Source: Flavisericum labens (lineage in GTDB: Bacteria > Bacteroidota > Bacteroidia > Flavobacteriales > Flavobacteriaceae). Taken from it: a stretch of 64,000 nucleotides of DNA. Every line of letters starts with the position of its first letter. The first letter of the stretch is position 1. This document shows, in pieces, positions 39,146 to 48,607 of the stretch. A program made the translations under genes and the position numbers. The stretch spans positions 1-64,000 of the forward strand of contig NZ_JBJJBQ010000013.1 in NCBI RefSeq assembly GCF_045446075.1. The letters run 5' to 3'. The notes under the pieces were generated by a model. The model was given only the letters and a program-made list of their open reading frames with translations. It had not been told where the DNA came from and did not search any database.

Positions 39146-40087
39146 CTAACGTCTTTTTCTTAGTTTATTCAAGGAGGCATTTAATTCATAACCCAAAAGC
39201 AAAATGTTTGCATTGAGCCATAAATAAAACAACAAAATCAGCAATGCGCCTATGGAACCATAGAGCTTATTGTATTGGCTAAAATTTTCAATATAAAGTC
39301 CAAACAAATACGACGTGAGCATGATAAGAAGCGTAGTAAATAAGGCTCCAATGGAAAAGAATCTCGATTCTCTCCCCTCGCGTGTTCCAAAATAATACAG
39401 CGTTGCTGTAGCCAAATAAACCATAACAACAAAAAAGAGGTACTGCACTACGCTGGTCCAAAAAACACTATCAGTGCCAACGTGATAGCCATGCTTTTCT
39501 AGAGCATCCAACAAACCTTGTACCACATAAATTTGAATATAACCCAAAACGGCAATAGTTACAATAAGTAAAAATGCCAAAATTAAGGCTATGCCCAAAG
39601 CAAACAAATACTGCCGAAACACGTTACGGGTAAGTTGCTCGTGGTATGAATTTTCAAAACCCGAAAACACCGCATTTACACCATTGGCCATTAAGGCTAT
39701 TGACAATATAAAAACTGATGAAAGCAGTCCGCCACGTTGCGATTGGTCTATATTTTCAAAAATATTTTTGAAGAAAAAATCTGATGTTGTTGGCGGTAAA
39801 AATGATTCTAAAAATCTTAAAAATTCAATTTTAAAATCATCAATAGGCACATACGGAATAACGATTAATACAAACAACAAAAACGGAAAAATAGCCGTAA
39901 AAAAACTAAATGCAATGGCACTAGCTCTTGTAGTTAAAGCACCTCTAACTATACCCGTTATGTAAAGTTCAAGCAAATCGTAAAACGACAACCCTTCAAG
40001 ACCAGGCAGTTTTATCTGTTTGAAAAACCGCACCAAAACATTAACCACAGGAATTTTGTCAAGTTTATCTTCTAGGGATTTATCCAT
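39146..40087 (-). CDS. YihY/BrkB family inner-membrane protein
   Basis: A 313-residue protein with about six hydrophobic segments and the family motifs TTRASAIAFSFFTAIFPFLL (about residues 57-76) and LYGSIGALLILLFYLWLNA near the C-terminus. Once called ribonuclease BN, this family is now regarded as membrane proteins of uncertain role. The gene precedes priA with a 3-base gap. Confidence 0.9.
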   Translation of the reverse strand: MDKSLEDKLDKIPVVNVLVRFFKQIKLPGLEGLSFYDLLELYITGIVRGALTTRASAIAFSFFTAIFPFLLFVLIVIPYVPIDDFKIEFLRFLESFLPPTTSDFFFKNIFENIDQSQRGGLLSSVFILSIALMANGVNAVFSGFENSYHEQLTRNVFRQYLFALGIALILAFLLIVTIAVLGYIQIYVVQGLLDALEKHGYHVGTDSVFWTSVVQYLFFVVMVYLATATLYYFGTREGRESRFFSIGALFTTLLIMLTSYLFGLYIENFSQYNKLYGSIGALLILLFYLWLNANILLLGYELNASLNKLRKRR

Positions 40088-40186
40088 TAATAATTTGCTT
40101 TTGCAGTAGTAAGCAAAGTTATTAAAATTAAGATTGCCTTTTAATATTTAAGTTCGAATTTAAAGAACAATATATTCGGCCAATAT

Positions 40187-41047
40187 TTATTTAACGGCTT
40201 TTAAACTCAAGTCCATATTATAAACGGAATGAGTCAATGCACCGCATGAAATATAATTCACACCACACTCGGCATAATGCCGTATGGTATCTTCATTTAT
40301 ATTTCCTGATGATTCGGTAAGACACTTATCGCCAATTATTTTTACCGCTTTTCTGGTATCTTCGTAATCAAAATTATCCAAGAGAATTCTATAAACCCCT
40401 TCGTTTTGCAATATTTCTTCAACTTCAATAAGGTTTCTTGCTTCAACCATTATCAAAAGTTTTCTACCGGTTTCTTCCAAGTACTGCTTGGTCATTTCAA
40501 TGGCTTTGGTAATGCCTCCAGCAAAATCAATATGATTGTCTTTTAGCATAATCATATCATACAATGCAAACCTGTGGTTTTCACCTCCACCAATTTTTAC
40601 GGCCCACTTTTCAAGCACACGTATCCCTGGTGTTGTCTTTCTGGTATCTAAAATTTTAGTTTTTGTGCCTTCAACCAAATCAACAAACATTCTTGTTTTT
40701 GTAGCAATGGCACTCATTCGCTGCATAGCATTTAAAACGGTTCGTTCTGCCTTTAAAATAGACTGCGAAGACCCCTCAACATACATTACCACATCGCCGA
40801 AAGTTACCTCGGTACCATCTTCAATACGCACATCCAACTTTAAATTTTTATCAACGTATGCAAAAACTTTTTTCGCAAAATTAACCCCACCAATAATACC
40901 TTTATCCTTTACCAAAAGCTTAGCTCTTCCTCTCGCATTCTCGGGAATACAAGCCAAAGAGCTGTGGTCGCCATCACCTACATCTTCTCTAATGGCATTA
41001 GCAATTATACCTTTAACTTCGCTATCAAACTGTTCTTGTGTAATCAT
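40187..41047 (-). CDS. nadC: Nicotinate-nucleotide pyrophosphorylase (quinolinate phosphoribosyltransferase)
   Basis: A 286-residue protein of the usual NadC length. It converts quinolinate and PRPP to nicotinate mononucleotide in NAD synthesis. Recognisable segments are REDVGDGDHSS near the N-terminus, ERTVLNAMQRMSAIATKT (about residues 102-119), LDTRKTTPGIRVLEKWAVKIGG and VEARNLIEVEE. The C-terminal GCV-type segment reads ECGVNYISCGALTHS. It is transcribed alone, upstream of the yihY-priA pair. Confidence 0.96.
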   Translation of the reverse strand: MITQEQFDSEVKGIIANAIREDVGDGDHSSLACIPENARGRAKLLVKDKGIIGGVNFAKKVFAYVDKNLKLDVRIEDGTEVTFGDVVMYVEGSSQSILKAERTVLNAMQRMSAIATKTRMFVDLVEGTKTKILDTRKTTPGIRVLEKWAVKIGGGENHRFALYDMIMLKDNHIDFAGGITKAIEMTKQYLEETGRKLLIMVEARNLIEVEEILQNEGVYRILLDNFDYEDTRKAVKIIGDKCLTESSGNINEDTIRHYAECGVNYISCGALTHSVYNMDLSLKAVK

Positions 41048-41177
41048 TATTTGTCGGTTAGTTTAGAGCAAAAATAAGAAATAGATTTACTTAATTAAAT
41101 TAATATTTTATGAAATTTATATTTTTTTCGTTATTTAGCTGCGTTTTTCATAAACAGAAAGCCATAATTTTGTATTT

Positions 41178-41651
41178 ATGACCATTAGACTACTTGCCAT
41201 CGGCAAAACTGATAATAAACAACTTACACATTTAATTAACGATTACACAAAGCGTTTAGGGCACTATGTTAGATTTGAATTGGACATTATCCCCGATATA
41301 AAAAACAGCAAAAACTTAAGCGAGTCCCAACAAAAACAAAAAGAAGGCGAACTTATTTTGGGTAAATTAAAGCCAACGGATCAATTGATTCTTTTGGACG
41401 AAAATGGAAAACAGGTCGATTCGGTTGCCTTTTCTTCATATTTACAGAAGTATATGAACTCGGGCATTAAACAACTGGTTTTTGTTATTGGCGGTCCTTA
41501 CGGATTTTCTGAAGACGTTTATAAAAAAGCTAATGGGAAAATATCATTGTCTAAAATGACATTTTCCCATCAAATGATTCGATTATTTTTTATTGAACAG
41601 CTGTACAGAGGATTCACTATTTTAAGGAATGAGCCCTACCACCACCGCTAA
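41178..41651 (+). CDS. rlmH: 23S rRNA (pseudouridine1915-N3)-methyltransferase RlmH
   Basis: A 157-residue SPOUT-class methyltransferase that methylates pseudouridine 1915 in helix 69 of 23S rRNA. The SAM-binding knot is visible in VFVIGGPYGFSEDVYKKA and LSLSKMTFSHQMIRLFFIEQ-like sequence, and the C-terminal QLYRGFTILRNEPYHHR is diagnostic. It overlaps the 3' end of the convergent hpf-like gene by 4 bases. Confidence 0.97.
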   Translation: MTIRLLAIGKTDNKQLTHLINDYTKRLGHYVRFELDIIPDIKNSKNLSESQQKQKEGELILGKLKPTDQLILLDENGKQVDSVAFSSYLQKYMNSGIKQLVFVIGGPYGFSEDVYKKANGKISLSKMTFSHQMIRLFFIEQLYRGFTILRNEPYHHR

Positions 41652-41947
41652 TACGTTTTATAAACTTGCTTTCTTTTTTTTAGTTGGCGATCTAAGTCGC
41701 TAATGGTCTCCCTAACGGCCACTTCGTAATTATGCTCCTCTGATGTTGCAAATATTCTGGGACCCGGTAAACTCAATTCTATATTACAAATTTTACCTTT
41801 ATCATGATGTTTTTCATCTTTTTTAAAATATACGGTTGCGCCAATTAAAAACTCATATCTATTAAACAATTTTTCTAGTTTTTCTTCAGTGAACGCCGAA
41901 AGGGTTTCACTTACATCTACATCTACATACTGAATGTTTACTGTCAT
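41648..41947 (-). CDS. Ribosome hibernation / HPF-RaiA family protein
   Basis: A 99-residue short-form HPF/YfiA protein. It has VSETLSAFTEEKLEKLFNRY and the beta strand with CNIELSLPGPRIFATSE, typical of the family that binds the decoding centre and stabilises idle ribosomes. There is no C-terminal dimerisation domain, so it is the short type. The stop overlaps that of rlmH. Confidence 0.9.
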   Translation of the reverse strand: MTVNIQYVDVDVSETLSAFTEEKLEKLFNRYEFLIGATVYFKKDEKHHDKGKICNIELSLPGPRIFATSEEHNYEVAVRETISDLDRQLKKRKQVYKTY

Positions 41948-42108
41948 AATCTTTTCTTTTTAATGATTAATTATAGTGGTAATATACAAGTTTTTTGAAA
42001 AATTCATAGTGATAAAAGTCATAAAATAAATTAGAAAGCCGAACAGGGTTTCATACTTATGCCAAATGGTTTTTAAATCTTATTTTTGATATTCATAAAA
42101 TCATATCT

Positions 42109-42690
42109 ATGGAACTTGTATTCGCGACCAACAACAAAAACAAAATAAGTGAAGTTCAAGCTTTAGTACCCAACAACATTAAATTATTAAGCCTAAAAGA
42201 TATTGGTTGTTTAGAGGACATCCCTGAAACACAAGATACAATTGCAGGCAATGCTATCCAAAAGACTGAATACATAAAGACCCATTACGGCTACGCTTGT
42301 TTTGCCGACGACACAGGACTTGAAGTTGAAGCTTTAAACGGTGCACCCGGAGTGTATTCCGCAAGGTACGCTGGAGAACAAAAAAATGCCGAAGACAACA
42401 TGCGGAAATTGCTTTCTGAATTAAAAAACACAACCAACAGAACTGCGCAGTTCAAAACTGTTATCGCCCTTCACCTTAATAATGAATTACAAACCTTTGC
42501 CGGAATCTGTACCGGAGAAATCACAAAAATTAAATATGGTGAGAAAGGATTTGGCTATGACCCCATTTTTAGGCCAAAAGGCTACGAACAGACTTTTGCC
42601 CAAATGGATTTAAGCCTAAAAAATAGTATTGGTCACCGAGGCAAAGCTGTATCGCAATTGGTAAGTTTTTTAAACAGCTCCAAAAAGTAA
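42109..42690 (+). CDS. rdgB: XTP/dITP diphosphatase (RdgB/HAM1)
   Basis: A 193-residue non-canonical purine NTP pyrophosphatase that removes dITP, dHAPTP and XTP from the nucleotide pool. It begins MELVFATNNKNKISEVQ (SHR/TNN substrate motif) and has FADDTGLEVEALNGAPGVYSAR (about residues 65-86) and GEKGFGYDPIF. The length is normal. It precedes the RelA/SpoT gene by 63 bases. Confidence 0.95.
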   Translation: MELVFATNNKNKISEVQALVPNNIKLLSLKDIGCLEDIPETQDTIAGNAIQKTEYIKTHYGYACFADDTGLEVEALNGAPGVYSARYAGEQKNAEDNMRKLLSELKNTTNRTAQFKTVIALHLNNELQTFAGICTGEITKIKYGEKGFGYDPIFRPKGYEQTFAQMDLSLKNSIGHRGKAVSQLVSFLNSSKK

Positions 42691-42753
42691 ACTCCAAACA
42701 AAAAACTATAATTAGGTATTGCTTGTTAATTTTCTTTATGCTACTTTTAAATT

Positions 42754-44982
42754 ATGATGACAGAGGAATACATTGAAAAAGAAAATGCTGCGATTACCAA
42801 AGCTTACAAAGAGCTTTTAAAAGTTAGCTATACAACCTTAACGGACGACGATAAAAAGCTCATAAGAAAGGCCTTTGAAGTAGCCATGGACGGTCATAAA
42901 GATCAGCGCCGTAAATCCGGAGAAGCGTATATTTTTCATCCATTGGCGGTGGCCAAAATTGTTGCTCAAGAAATTGGTTTGGACGGTACATCAATCGCGG
43001 CAGCCCTATTACATGATGTGGTTGAAGACAGCCCTGATTACGAGGTTAAAGATATCGAAAAACTCTTCGGTAAAACCGTTGCGACTATTGTTGACGGGTT
43101 GACCAAAATATCCTCATTGAGCAAAGAAAAAGACATGGACGTGTCGTTGCAAGCCGAAAACTTCCGAAAAATGCTGCTTACCTTAAACGATGATGTTAGG
43201 GTAATCATTATAAAAATCGCGGACAGGTTACACAATATGCAAACCATGGATTCCATGCGTCCCGACAAACAGATAAAAATCGCATCCGAAACCCTTTATA
43301 TTTATGCACCTTTAGCGCACAGAATAGGTTTATATAATATCAAAACCGAATTGGAAGATCTTGGACTAAAATATACCGAACCCGATGTTTACAACGACAT
43401 TCTCAGCAAAATAAAGGAAAGCAAAGACGAACAAGACGCCTATATTGAAAAATTTAGCGCCGTCATACAAAATTCGCTCGACAAGGAAAGTCTTAGTTAT
43501 ACCATAAAAGGACGACCAAAATCCATTTTCAGCATTAAAAAGAAAATGATGAATCAGGGTGTTTCTTTTGATGAGGTTTACGATAAGTTCGCCATAAGAA
43601 TCATTTACAAATGTGACGCCGACCCTCATAACGAAAAGTTCTTGGCCTGGAAAATCTACTCCATTGTTACTGACCATTTCAGGCCCAACCCTATTCGGTT
43701 GCGCGATTGGATATCCTCTCCCAAATCGACAGGATACGAAGCCTTACATATTACCGTTATGGGCCCTAGAGGCCGTTGGGTAGAAGTTCAGATACGAAGC
43801 GCACGTATGAACGAAATTGCCGAAAAGGGCTATGCGGCACACTATAAATATAAACAAAGCAACGAGAAAGAAGATAATCTAGAAACCTGGATAAACCGAC
43901 TTCAAGAAGCTCTTGAAAATCCAGAAACTAATGCGGTAGATTTTGTAGAACAGTTTAAGCTCAACCTATATTCAAAAGAAATATTCGTGTTTACCCCAGC
44001 AGGTGATTTAAAATCACTACCCAAAGGTGCAACCGCTCTCGATTTTGCCTTTCATATTCATACCGAAGTTGGAATGAAAACCCGTGGCGCCAAGGTCAAT
44101 AATAAATTGGTTACACTAAGCCACGAACTTAAAAGTGGCGACCAAGTTGAGATTTTAACAGTCGAAAACGCAAAACCAAATGCCAACTGGCTAGATTATG
44201 CTACTACGGCAAGAGCACGAAGCAAAATAAAATCGGCCTTACGGGAAAACAAAAGAATTATTGGCGAGGACGGAAAAGAATTGTTGCGCCGTAAGCTCAA
44301 GCAATTAAAAATAACACTTGACGAAGAATCCGTCAATGATATGGTAAGATTCTTCAAGCTAAAAACAAGTCTGGATTTATTTTACAGAGTTGGTGTTGGA
44401 ACTATTGATAATACCTTGATTAAAAATTATGCCTCCTCAAGAAGCAATGCTTTCATGACTTTTATCAAGAATCGTATCAACAAAAAAACACCAATTAAAA
44501 AAGAGGAGCTTGACAAAGAAGAAATTACCTTAAAATATGATTCTCTTGTTTTTGGAAAAGAAGAGGAAAAGCTCGACTATAAATTAGCTAATTGCTGCAA
44601 TCCCATCCCTGGTGATGCCGTTTTTGGTTTTTTAACCGTTAACGAAGGTATTAAAGTTCATAAAAAAAACTGTCCCAACGCTGTTAGTTTACAGTCCAAC
44701 TATGCTTACCGTATCATGCCGGCCAAATGGATAGATTCTACCCAACAGGAATTTCTGGTTAAGATTGTACTTGCTGGAATTGACCACATTGGCCTTGTAA
44801 ACGATATTACTACTGTGGTTTCAGAGAATATGCACGTCAATATGAAAAGTGTAAGTTTCGAAAGCCATGACGGATTGTTTTCAGGCAAAATCAATGTTGT
44901 TGTAAAAAACAATACCATGATCAGGAAGCTTTTGGATAAACTTAAAAAAATTAATGGTATCGATAAGGTTACTAGAGTGTAA
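42754..44982 (+). CDS. Bifunctional (p)ppGpp synthetase/hydrolase (RelA/SpoT family)
   Basis: A 742-residue Rel protein. The HD hydrolase domain (about 30-180) keeps its metal-binding motif in ALLHDVVEDSP. The synthetase domain (about 240-360) has GRPKSIFSIKKKM and YDKFAIRIIY. A TGS domain (about 400-460, FVFTPAGDLKSLPKGATALD) and a C-terminal ACT domain (about 660-742) follow. Intact HD residues support both synthesis and breakdown of the alarmone. Two ATG codons are adjacent at the start; either could be used. fur follows after 26 bases. Confidence 0.96.
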   Translation: MMTEEYIEKENAAITKAYKELLKVSYTTLTDDDKKLIRKAFEVAMDGHKDQRRKSGEAYIFHPLAVAKIVAQEIGLDGTSIAAALLHDVVEDSPDYEVKDIEKLFGKTVATIVDGLTKISSLSKEKDMDVSLQAENFRKMLLTLNDDVRVIIIKIADRLHNMQTMDSMRPDKQIKIASETLYIYAPLAHRIGLYNIKTELEDLGLKYTEPDVYNDILSKIKESKDEQDAYIEKFSAVIQNSLDKESLSYTIKGRPKSIFSIKKKMMNQGVSFDEVYDKFAIRIIYKCDADPHNEKFLAWKIYSIVTDHFRPNPIRLRDWISSPKSTGYEALHITVMGPRGRWVEVQIRSARMNEIAEKGYAAHYKYKQSNEKEDNLETWINRLQEALENPETNAVDFVEQFKLNLYSKEIFVFTPAGDLKSLPKGATALDFAFHIHTEVGMKTRGAKVNNKLVTLSHELKSGDQVEILTVENAKPNANWLDYATTARARSKIKSALRENKRIIGEDGKELLRRKLKQLKITLDEESVNDMVRFFKLKTSLDLFYRVGVGTIDNTLIKNYASSRSNAFMTFIKNRINKKTPIKKEELDKEEITLKYDSLVFGKEEEKLDYKLANCCNPIPGDAVFGFLTVNEGIKVHKKNCPNAVSLQSNYAYRIMPAKWIDSTQQEFLVKIVLAGIDHIGLVNDITTVVSENMHVNMKSVSFESHDGLFSGKINVVVKNNTMIRKLLDKLKKINGIDKVTRV

Positions 44983-45008
44983 AAAAAGTGTAAATTTGCC
45001 ACGAAATT

Positions 45009-45464
45009 ATGGATGCTAAACCAGAAAACAAAAATCAAGAGATTGTAAAAAACGTTTTTACTACGTTTCTTGAAGCCAACGGACACCGAAAAACGCCCGA
45101 ACGCTATGCCATACTGCAAGAAATCTATAATAACAACGAGCATTTTGACATAGAATCTCTATATCTTAGCATGAAAAACAAAAAATACAGAGTTTCTCGT
45201 GCTACGCTTTACAATACCATTGAGCTTCTTTTAGAATGTGGTTTAGTAAGAAAACATCAGTTTGGGCAAAATCAAGCACATTACGAAAAGTCTTATTTTG
45301 ACAGGCAACACGACCATGTGATACTAACAGACACAGGTGAAGTTATAGAATTTTGCGATCCAAGAATTCAATCCATAAAGAAAACCATCGAAGAAGTTTT
45401 CGATATTGAAATTAACAACCACTCACTCTATTTCTACGGAAACAGAAAATCAACAAACAAATAA
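45009..45464 (+). CDS. Fur family transcriptional repressor
   Basis: A 151-residue Fur-family regulator with a winged helix (HRKTPERYAILQEIY, YRVSRATLYNTIELLLECGLV) and the metal-sensing region RQHDHVILTDTGEVIEFCDP. In the classic family this region carries a CxxC zinc pair (DCGKV); here Leu and Thr take those positions, so the first structural zinc site appears absent. The gene follows the RelA/SpoT gene by 26 bases and precedes purA by 13. A TAAATTTG element at 44991-44998 may be its own -7 box. Whether it senses iron, zinc or peroxide cannot be decided from sequence. Confidence 0.9.
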   Translation: MDAKPENKNQEIVKNVFTTFLEANGHRKTPERYAILQEIYNNNEHFDIESLYLSMKNKKYRVSRATLYNTIELLLECGLVRKHQFGQNQAHYEKSYFDRQHDHVILTDTGEVIEFCDPRIQSIKKTIEEVFDIEINNHSLYFYGNRKSTNK

Positions 45465-45477
45465 CTAATTTTTTACA

Positions 45478-46761
45478 ATGGCAGTAGATTTACTACTAGG
45501 ACTACAATGGGGAGACGAAGGCAAAGGTAAAATTGTTGACGTACTAACATCTAACTACAACATTATAGCCCGTTTTCAAGGTGGCCCAAATGCGGGGCAC
45601 ACTTTGGTTTTTAACGGAAAAAAACACGTATTGCATACCATTCCATCGGGAATTTTTCATGACGATGCTACCAACTTGGTAGGAAATGGTGTGGTAATAG
45701 ACCCGGTTATTTTTAAAGGGGAATTGGACAAGCTTGAAGTGCAAGATGTCGATTATAGAAAATCTCTAATGATTTCTCGTAAAGCACACATTATACTACC
45801 AACCCACAGATTACTTGATGCTGCCAGCGAAGCTTCTAAAGGTAAGTCCAAAATTGGATCTACTTTAAAAGGAATTGGCCCTACTTACATGGACAAAACC
45901 GGAAGAAACGGTATTCGCGTTGGGGATTTAGAACTTAGCGACTGGAAAGAACGCTACAGAAATCTGGCAGATAAGCACGAAAAAATGATTGCATTTTATG
46001 GTGTGGATATTGAGTATAATTTAAAAGAACTGGAAGATGAGTTTTTTAACGCCATTGAAACATTAAAATCGTTAAAATTCATAGATTCTGAGGAATATAT
46101 TTACCAAGCGCAAAAATCAGGAAGAACCATTTTAGCTGAAGGTGCACAAGGCTCTTTATTGGATATTGATTTTGGCACATATCCTTTTGTTACCTCAAGT
46201 AACACAACCGCTGCCGGGGCATGTACAGGTCTGGGTGTTGCACCTAACCAAATCGGTGAAGTGTTCGGTATTTTTAAAGCCTATACCACTAGAGTCGGGT
46301 CTGGGCCTTTCCCAACCGAGTTGTTCGATGAAGATGGCGCGACCATGGCGAAAGTTGGTCATGAATTTGGTGCTACCACAGGCCGCCCAAGACGCTGTGG
46401 TTGGTTAGATTTGGTTGCATTAAAATATGCTTGCCAGGTTAATGGTGTTACGCAATTAATGATGATGAAAGCTGATGTACTTTCTGGGTTCAAAACCTTA
46501 AAAGTATGTACGCAATACAAATATAAGGGGGAAACCATTTCGCATTTACCTTATAATATAGAGGAAGAAAATGTTGAACCTATTTATTCTAATTTTAGTG
46601 GCTGGAAAGAAGATTTAACCAGCATGTCTGATGCTTCAGAATTACCAAAAGCGCTAAACGATTACATTGCATTTTTGGAAAAGGAATTGGAAATACCAAT
46701 TACTATCGTATCTGTTGGTCCAGACAGAAAACAGACCATATTTAAAAAACAATTAGTTTAA
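45478..46761 (+). CDS. purA: Adenylosuccinate synthase
   Basis: A 427-residue GTP-dependent enzyme that joins IMP and aspartate in AMP synthesis. The N-terminal phosphate-binding loop is GLQWGDEGKGKIVD (about residues 8-21). Also visible are FQGGPNAGHT, GIGPTYMDKTGRNGIRVGD, AEGAQGSLLDIDFGTYPFVT and TTGRPRRCGWLDLVALKYA. It is 13 bases after fur and ends in a strong terminator. Confidence 0.98.
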   Translation: MAVDLLLGLQWGDEGKGKIVDVLTSNYNIIARFQGGPNAGHTLVFNGKKHVLHTIPSGIFHDDATNLVGNGVVIDPVIFKGELDKLEVQDVDYRKSLMISRKAHIILPTHRLLDAASEASKGKSKIGSTLKGIGPTYMDKTGRNGIRVGDLELSDWKERYRNLADKHEKMIAFYGVDIEYNLKELEDEFFNAIETLKSLKFIDSEEYIYQAQKSGRTILAEGAQGSLLDIDFGTYPFVTSSNTTAAGACTGLGVAPNQIGEVFGIFKAYTTRVGSGPFPTELFDEDGATMAKVGHEFGATTGRPRRCGWLDLVALKYACQVNGVTQLMMMKADVLSGFKTLKVCTQYKYKGETISHLPYNIEEENVEPIYSNFSGWKEDLTSMSDASELPKALNDYIAFLEKELEIPITIVSVGPDRKQTIFKKQLV

Positions 46762-46767
46762 CTAAAT

Positions 46768-46799
46768 AAAAAAGCTCCGAAATGATTCGGAGCTTTTTT
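46768..46799. terminator. Bidirectional terminator between purA and the convergent redoxin gene
   Basis: A perfect 14-bp stem (arm AAAAAAGCTCCGAA, loop ATGA) carries T tracts on both strands. It can end purA transcripts and the convergent minus-strand transcript. Confidence 0.9.
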
Positions 46800-46827
46800 T
46801 TCATATTCATAGTTATAGTTTGACTAA

Positions 46828-47433
46828 CTAAACTTTAATAGTACACCCTATGGCTTTTGTTTCTTTTTCAGGAACTTCTTCACCGGCCAACAATGCATCT
46901 ACGGCATCTTCAACATATTTAGTAGTTACTGCAGAAGCATCTTTGTAGTTATCATCAATAGCTCCAATATACTTAACCACATTTCCTTCATCAGTACTTT
47001 GCAGCACAAAAATATGTGGCGTCTTAGTGGCACCGTATTTAGGGTAAACACTTTGTTTGGCATCAATTAAATAAGGGAAATTAAAACCTTTATCTTCTGC
47101 TCTTTGTTTCATGGCATCCAAATTATCACCAGGCTTCACTTCAACATTATTTGGCATAATGGCAATTACAGGGTAACCTTTGTCTTCATATTTATTATTT
47201 AATGCTATTATTCTATCTTCATATTTAACAGCAAAAGGACATGTATTGCAAGTAAAAGTTACGATAAATCCTTTAGCTTCTTCGTAATCTGATAGCGAAA
47301 CCATTTTACCATCAATGTTTTTTAAAGAGAAATCTTCGGCGATATCGCCAATTTTATAACCGTCACTAATGGTAAATGCACTCATTACAACTAAAACAAG
47401 CGCTACTGAAAGAATTTTGATTGACTTTTTCAT
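46828..47433 (-). CDS. Secreted redoxin / thioredoxin-fold protein
   Basis: A 201-residue protein with an N-terminal signal segment (about 1-23) and a peroxiredoxin-like AhpC/TSA-type fold. It has IGDIAEDFSLKNIDGK and a reactive pair in TFTCNTCPFAVKYEDRI. It probably acts in the periplasm as a thiol-disulfide protein. It starts 4 bases after the stop of the upstream TlpA-like gene, so both belong to one operon. The substrate is unknown. Confidence 0.85.
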   Translation of the reverse strand: MKKSIKILSVALVLVVMSAFTISDGYKIGDIAEDFSLKNIDGKMVSLSDYEEAKGFIVTFTCNTCPFAVKYEDRIIALNNKYEDKGYPVIAIMPNNVEVKPGDNLDAMKQRAEDKGFNFPYLIDAKQSVYPKYGATKTPHIFVLQSTDEGNVVKYIGAIDDNYKDASAVTTKYVEDAVDALLAGEEVPEKETKAIGCTIKV

Positions 47434-47437
47434 AATT

Positions 47438-47983
47438 TTATCTATTTAAAAATGGGTTTAATTTTTCTTTTAATTCTTCATAGGTAAATGACTGCTCATA
47501 AAACTCACGCGTATCATTTTTATAAATTATAGTAGCAGGAATGGAGCCTGACCAGTTTTCACTTACTTTAGGAATCCAGCTATTCATATCTGGGTCATCA
47601 AGCGCTACCACCCTACTCTGCAACTTATTTTCTCGTATAAACGGCATTAACTTCTTCTCATACAAATGCGGAAAATCTAAACTCACCAACAACACCTCTA
47701 CCTTTTCATTTCTATACTCAGCATTCAATTTCTCAAAATAAGGCAACTCTTTCACACAAGGTGCACACCAAGTGGCCCAAAAATTTACGACATAGGTATT
47801 ACCGTCATGTCTGTTCAAGAACTTCTCAAAACCCTCAAAATCATAAACTTCTAGGTCTAATTTTTTGCTAACAGGTTTCGATTCTGTTTGATTGGGTGTT
47901 CTATTAATGGCAGTATCATTTTTTTTGTCATTAATACAACTTACCAAAAACAACACGCTAAGCGTTAAAAGTTTTATTTTCAT
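47438..47983 (-). CDS. TlpA-family thiol-disulfide oxidoreductase lipoprotein
   Basis: A 181-residue protein starting with a lipoprotein signal (lipobox LVSC, Cys16) and a low-complexity linker. A thioredoxin domain follows with NFWATWCAPCVKELPYFEKL (about residues 67-86). It should be anchored on the periplasmic side and reduce or rearrange disulfides, for example in cytochrome maturation. The downstream gene encodes a second thioredoxin-fold protein. Confidence 0.9.
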   Translation of the reverse strand: MKIKLLTLSVLFLVSCINDKKNDTAINRTPNQTESKPVSKKLDLEVYDFEGFEKFLNRHDGNTYVVNFWATWCAPCVKELPYFEKLNAEYRNEKVEVLLVSLDFPHLYEKKLMPFIRENKLQSRVVALDDPDMNSWIPKVSENWSGSIPATIIYKNDTREFYEQSFTYEELKEKLNPFLNR

Positions 47984-48089
47984 ATTTTTAAAATTAAAAA
48001 TTCCATAAGTTTATTAATGATTTTTAACAGTTTTTTATGTTAAAAAAAATCATTAGCTAATTATTCCCATATATTTCCTGCAATTTCCG

Positions 48090-48106
48090 TACATTTGTAT
48101 ATACAA
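48090..48106 (+). promoter_or_regulatory. -7 box and palindromic operator in front of the MarR gene
   Basis: TACATTTG at 48090-48097 is a full -7 match. The overlapping TTGTATATACAA at 48095-48106 is a perfect 12-bp palindrome of the TTG-N6-CAA shape bound by MarR-family dimers. It lies 10-22 bases before the GTG start, where binding would block transcription. Autoregulation is inferred. Confidence 0.6.
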
Positions 48107-48116
48107 GAGTTAACAA

Positions 48117-48578
48117 GTGAGGATAGAAGACATACTTAAAACAAGCTCTAATCTACCATTGTCAAAAAAAGTTGTTGTTAACCTTTTGTTTACCCATGGT
48201 TTGGTTAACGGCAAATTGAACATTGTACTCAAACCTTACGATATTTCACTACAACAATTTAATGTACTGAGAATTCTTCGGGGGCAAAAAGGCAAGCCGG
48301 TAACATTGGCAATTCTACAACAACGCATGATAAACAAAATGAGCAACACTACGCGATTGGTAGATAAACTAGTAAAAAAACAATACGTAAAAAAGACAAA
48401 AAACAAACAAAACAAAAGAAAAATCGATATCACAATAACAAACGAAGGGTTGGATTTTCTTAATGAGGTAGACGGCCTTATTAATAACGCAGAGTTAGAT
48501 TTAACCAATTCCTTGAACAACGATGAAAAGCTCGAACTCATTCGATTATTAGGGAAGTTAAGATTAATAGCAAATTAA
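48117..48578 (+). CDS. MarR family transcriptional regulator
   Basis: A 153-residue winged-helix regulator using a GTG start. The DNA-binding part includes YDISLQQFNVLRILRGQKGK, MINKMSNTTRLVDKLVKK and the basic wing KTKNKQNKRKIDITITNEG. Terminal helices mediate dimerisation. It stands alone between the TlpA operon (divergent) and trp. Its only visible candidate site is the palindrome overlapping its own promoter, which also lies in the shared region with the TlpA-like gene. Confidence 0.93.
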   Translation: MRIEDILKTSSNLPLSKKVVVNLLFTHGLVNGKLNIVLKPYDISLQQFNVLRILRGQKGKPVTLAILQQRMINKMSNTTRLVDKLVKKQYVKKTKNKQNKRKIDITITNEGLDFLNEVDGLINNAELDLTNSLNNDEKLELIRLLGKLRLIAN

Positions 48579-48607
48579 CCAAGTTCGAGTGCATCCTAAT
48601 AATCTAG

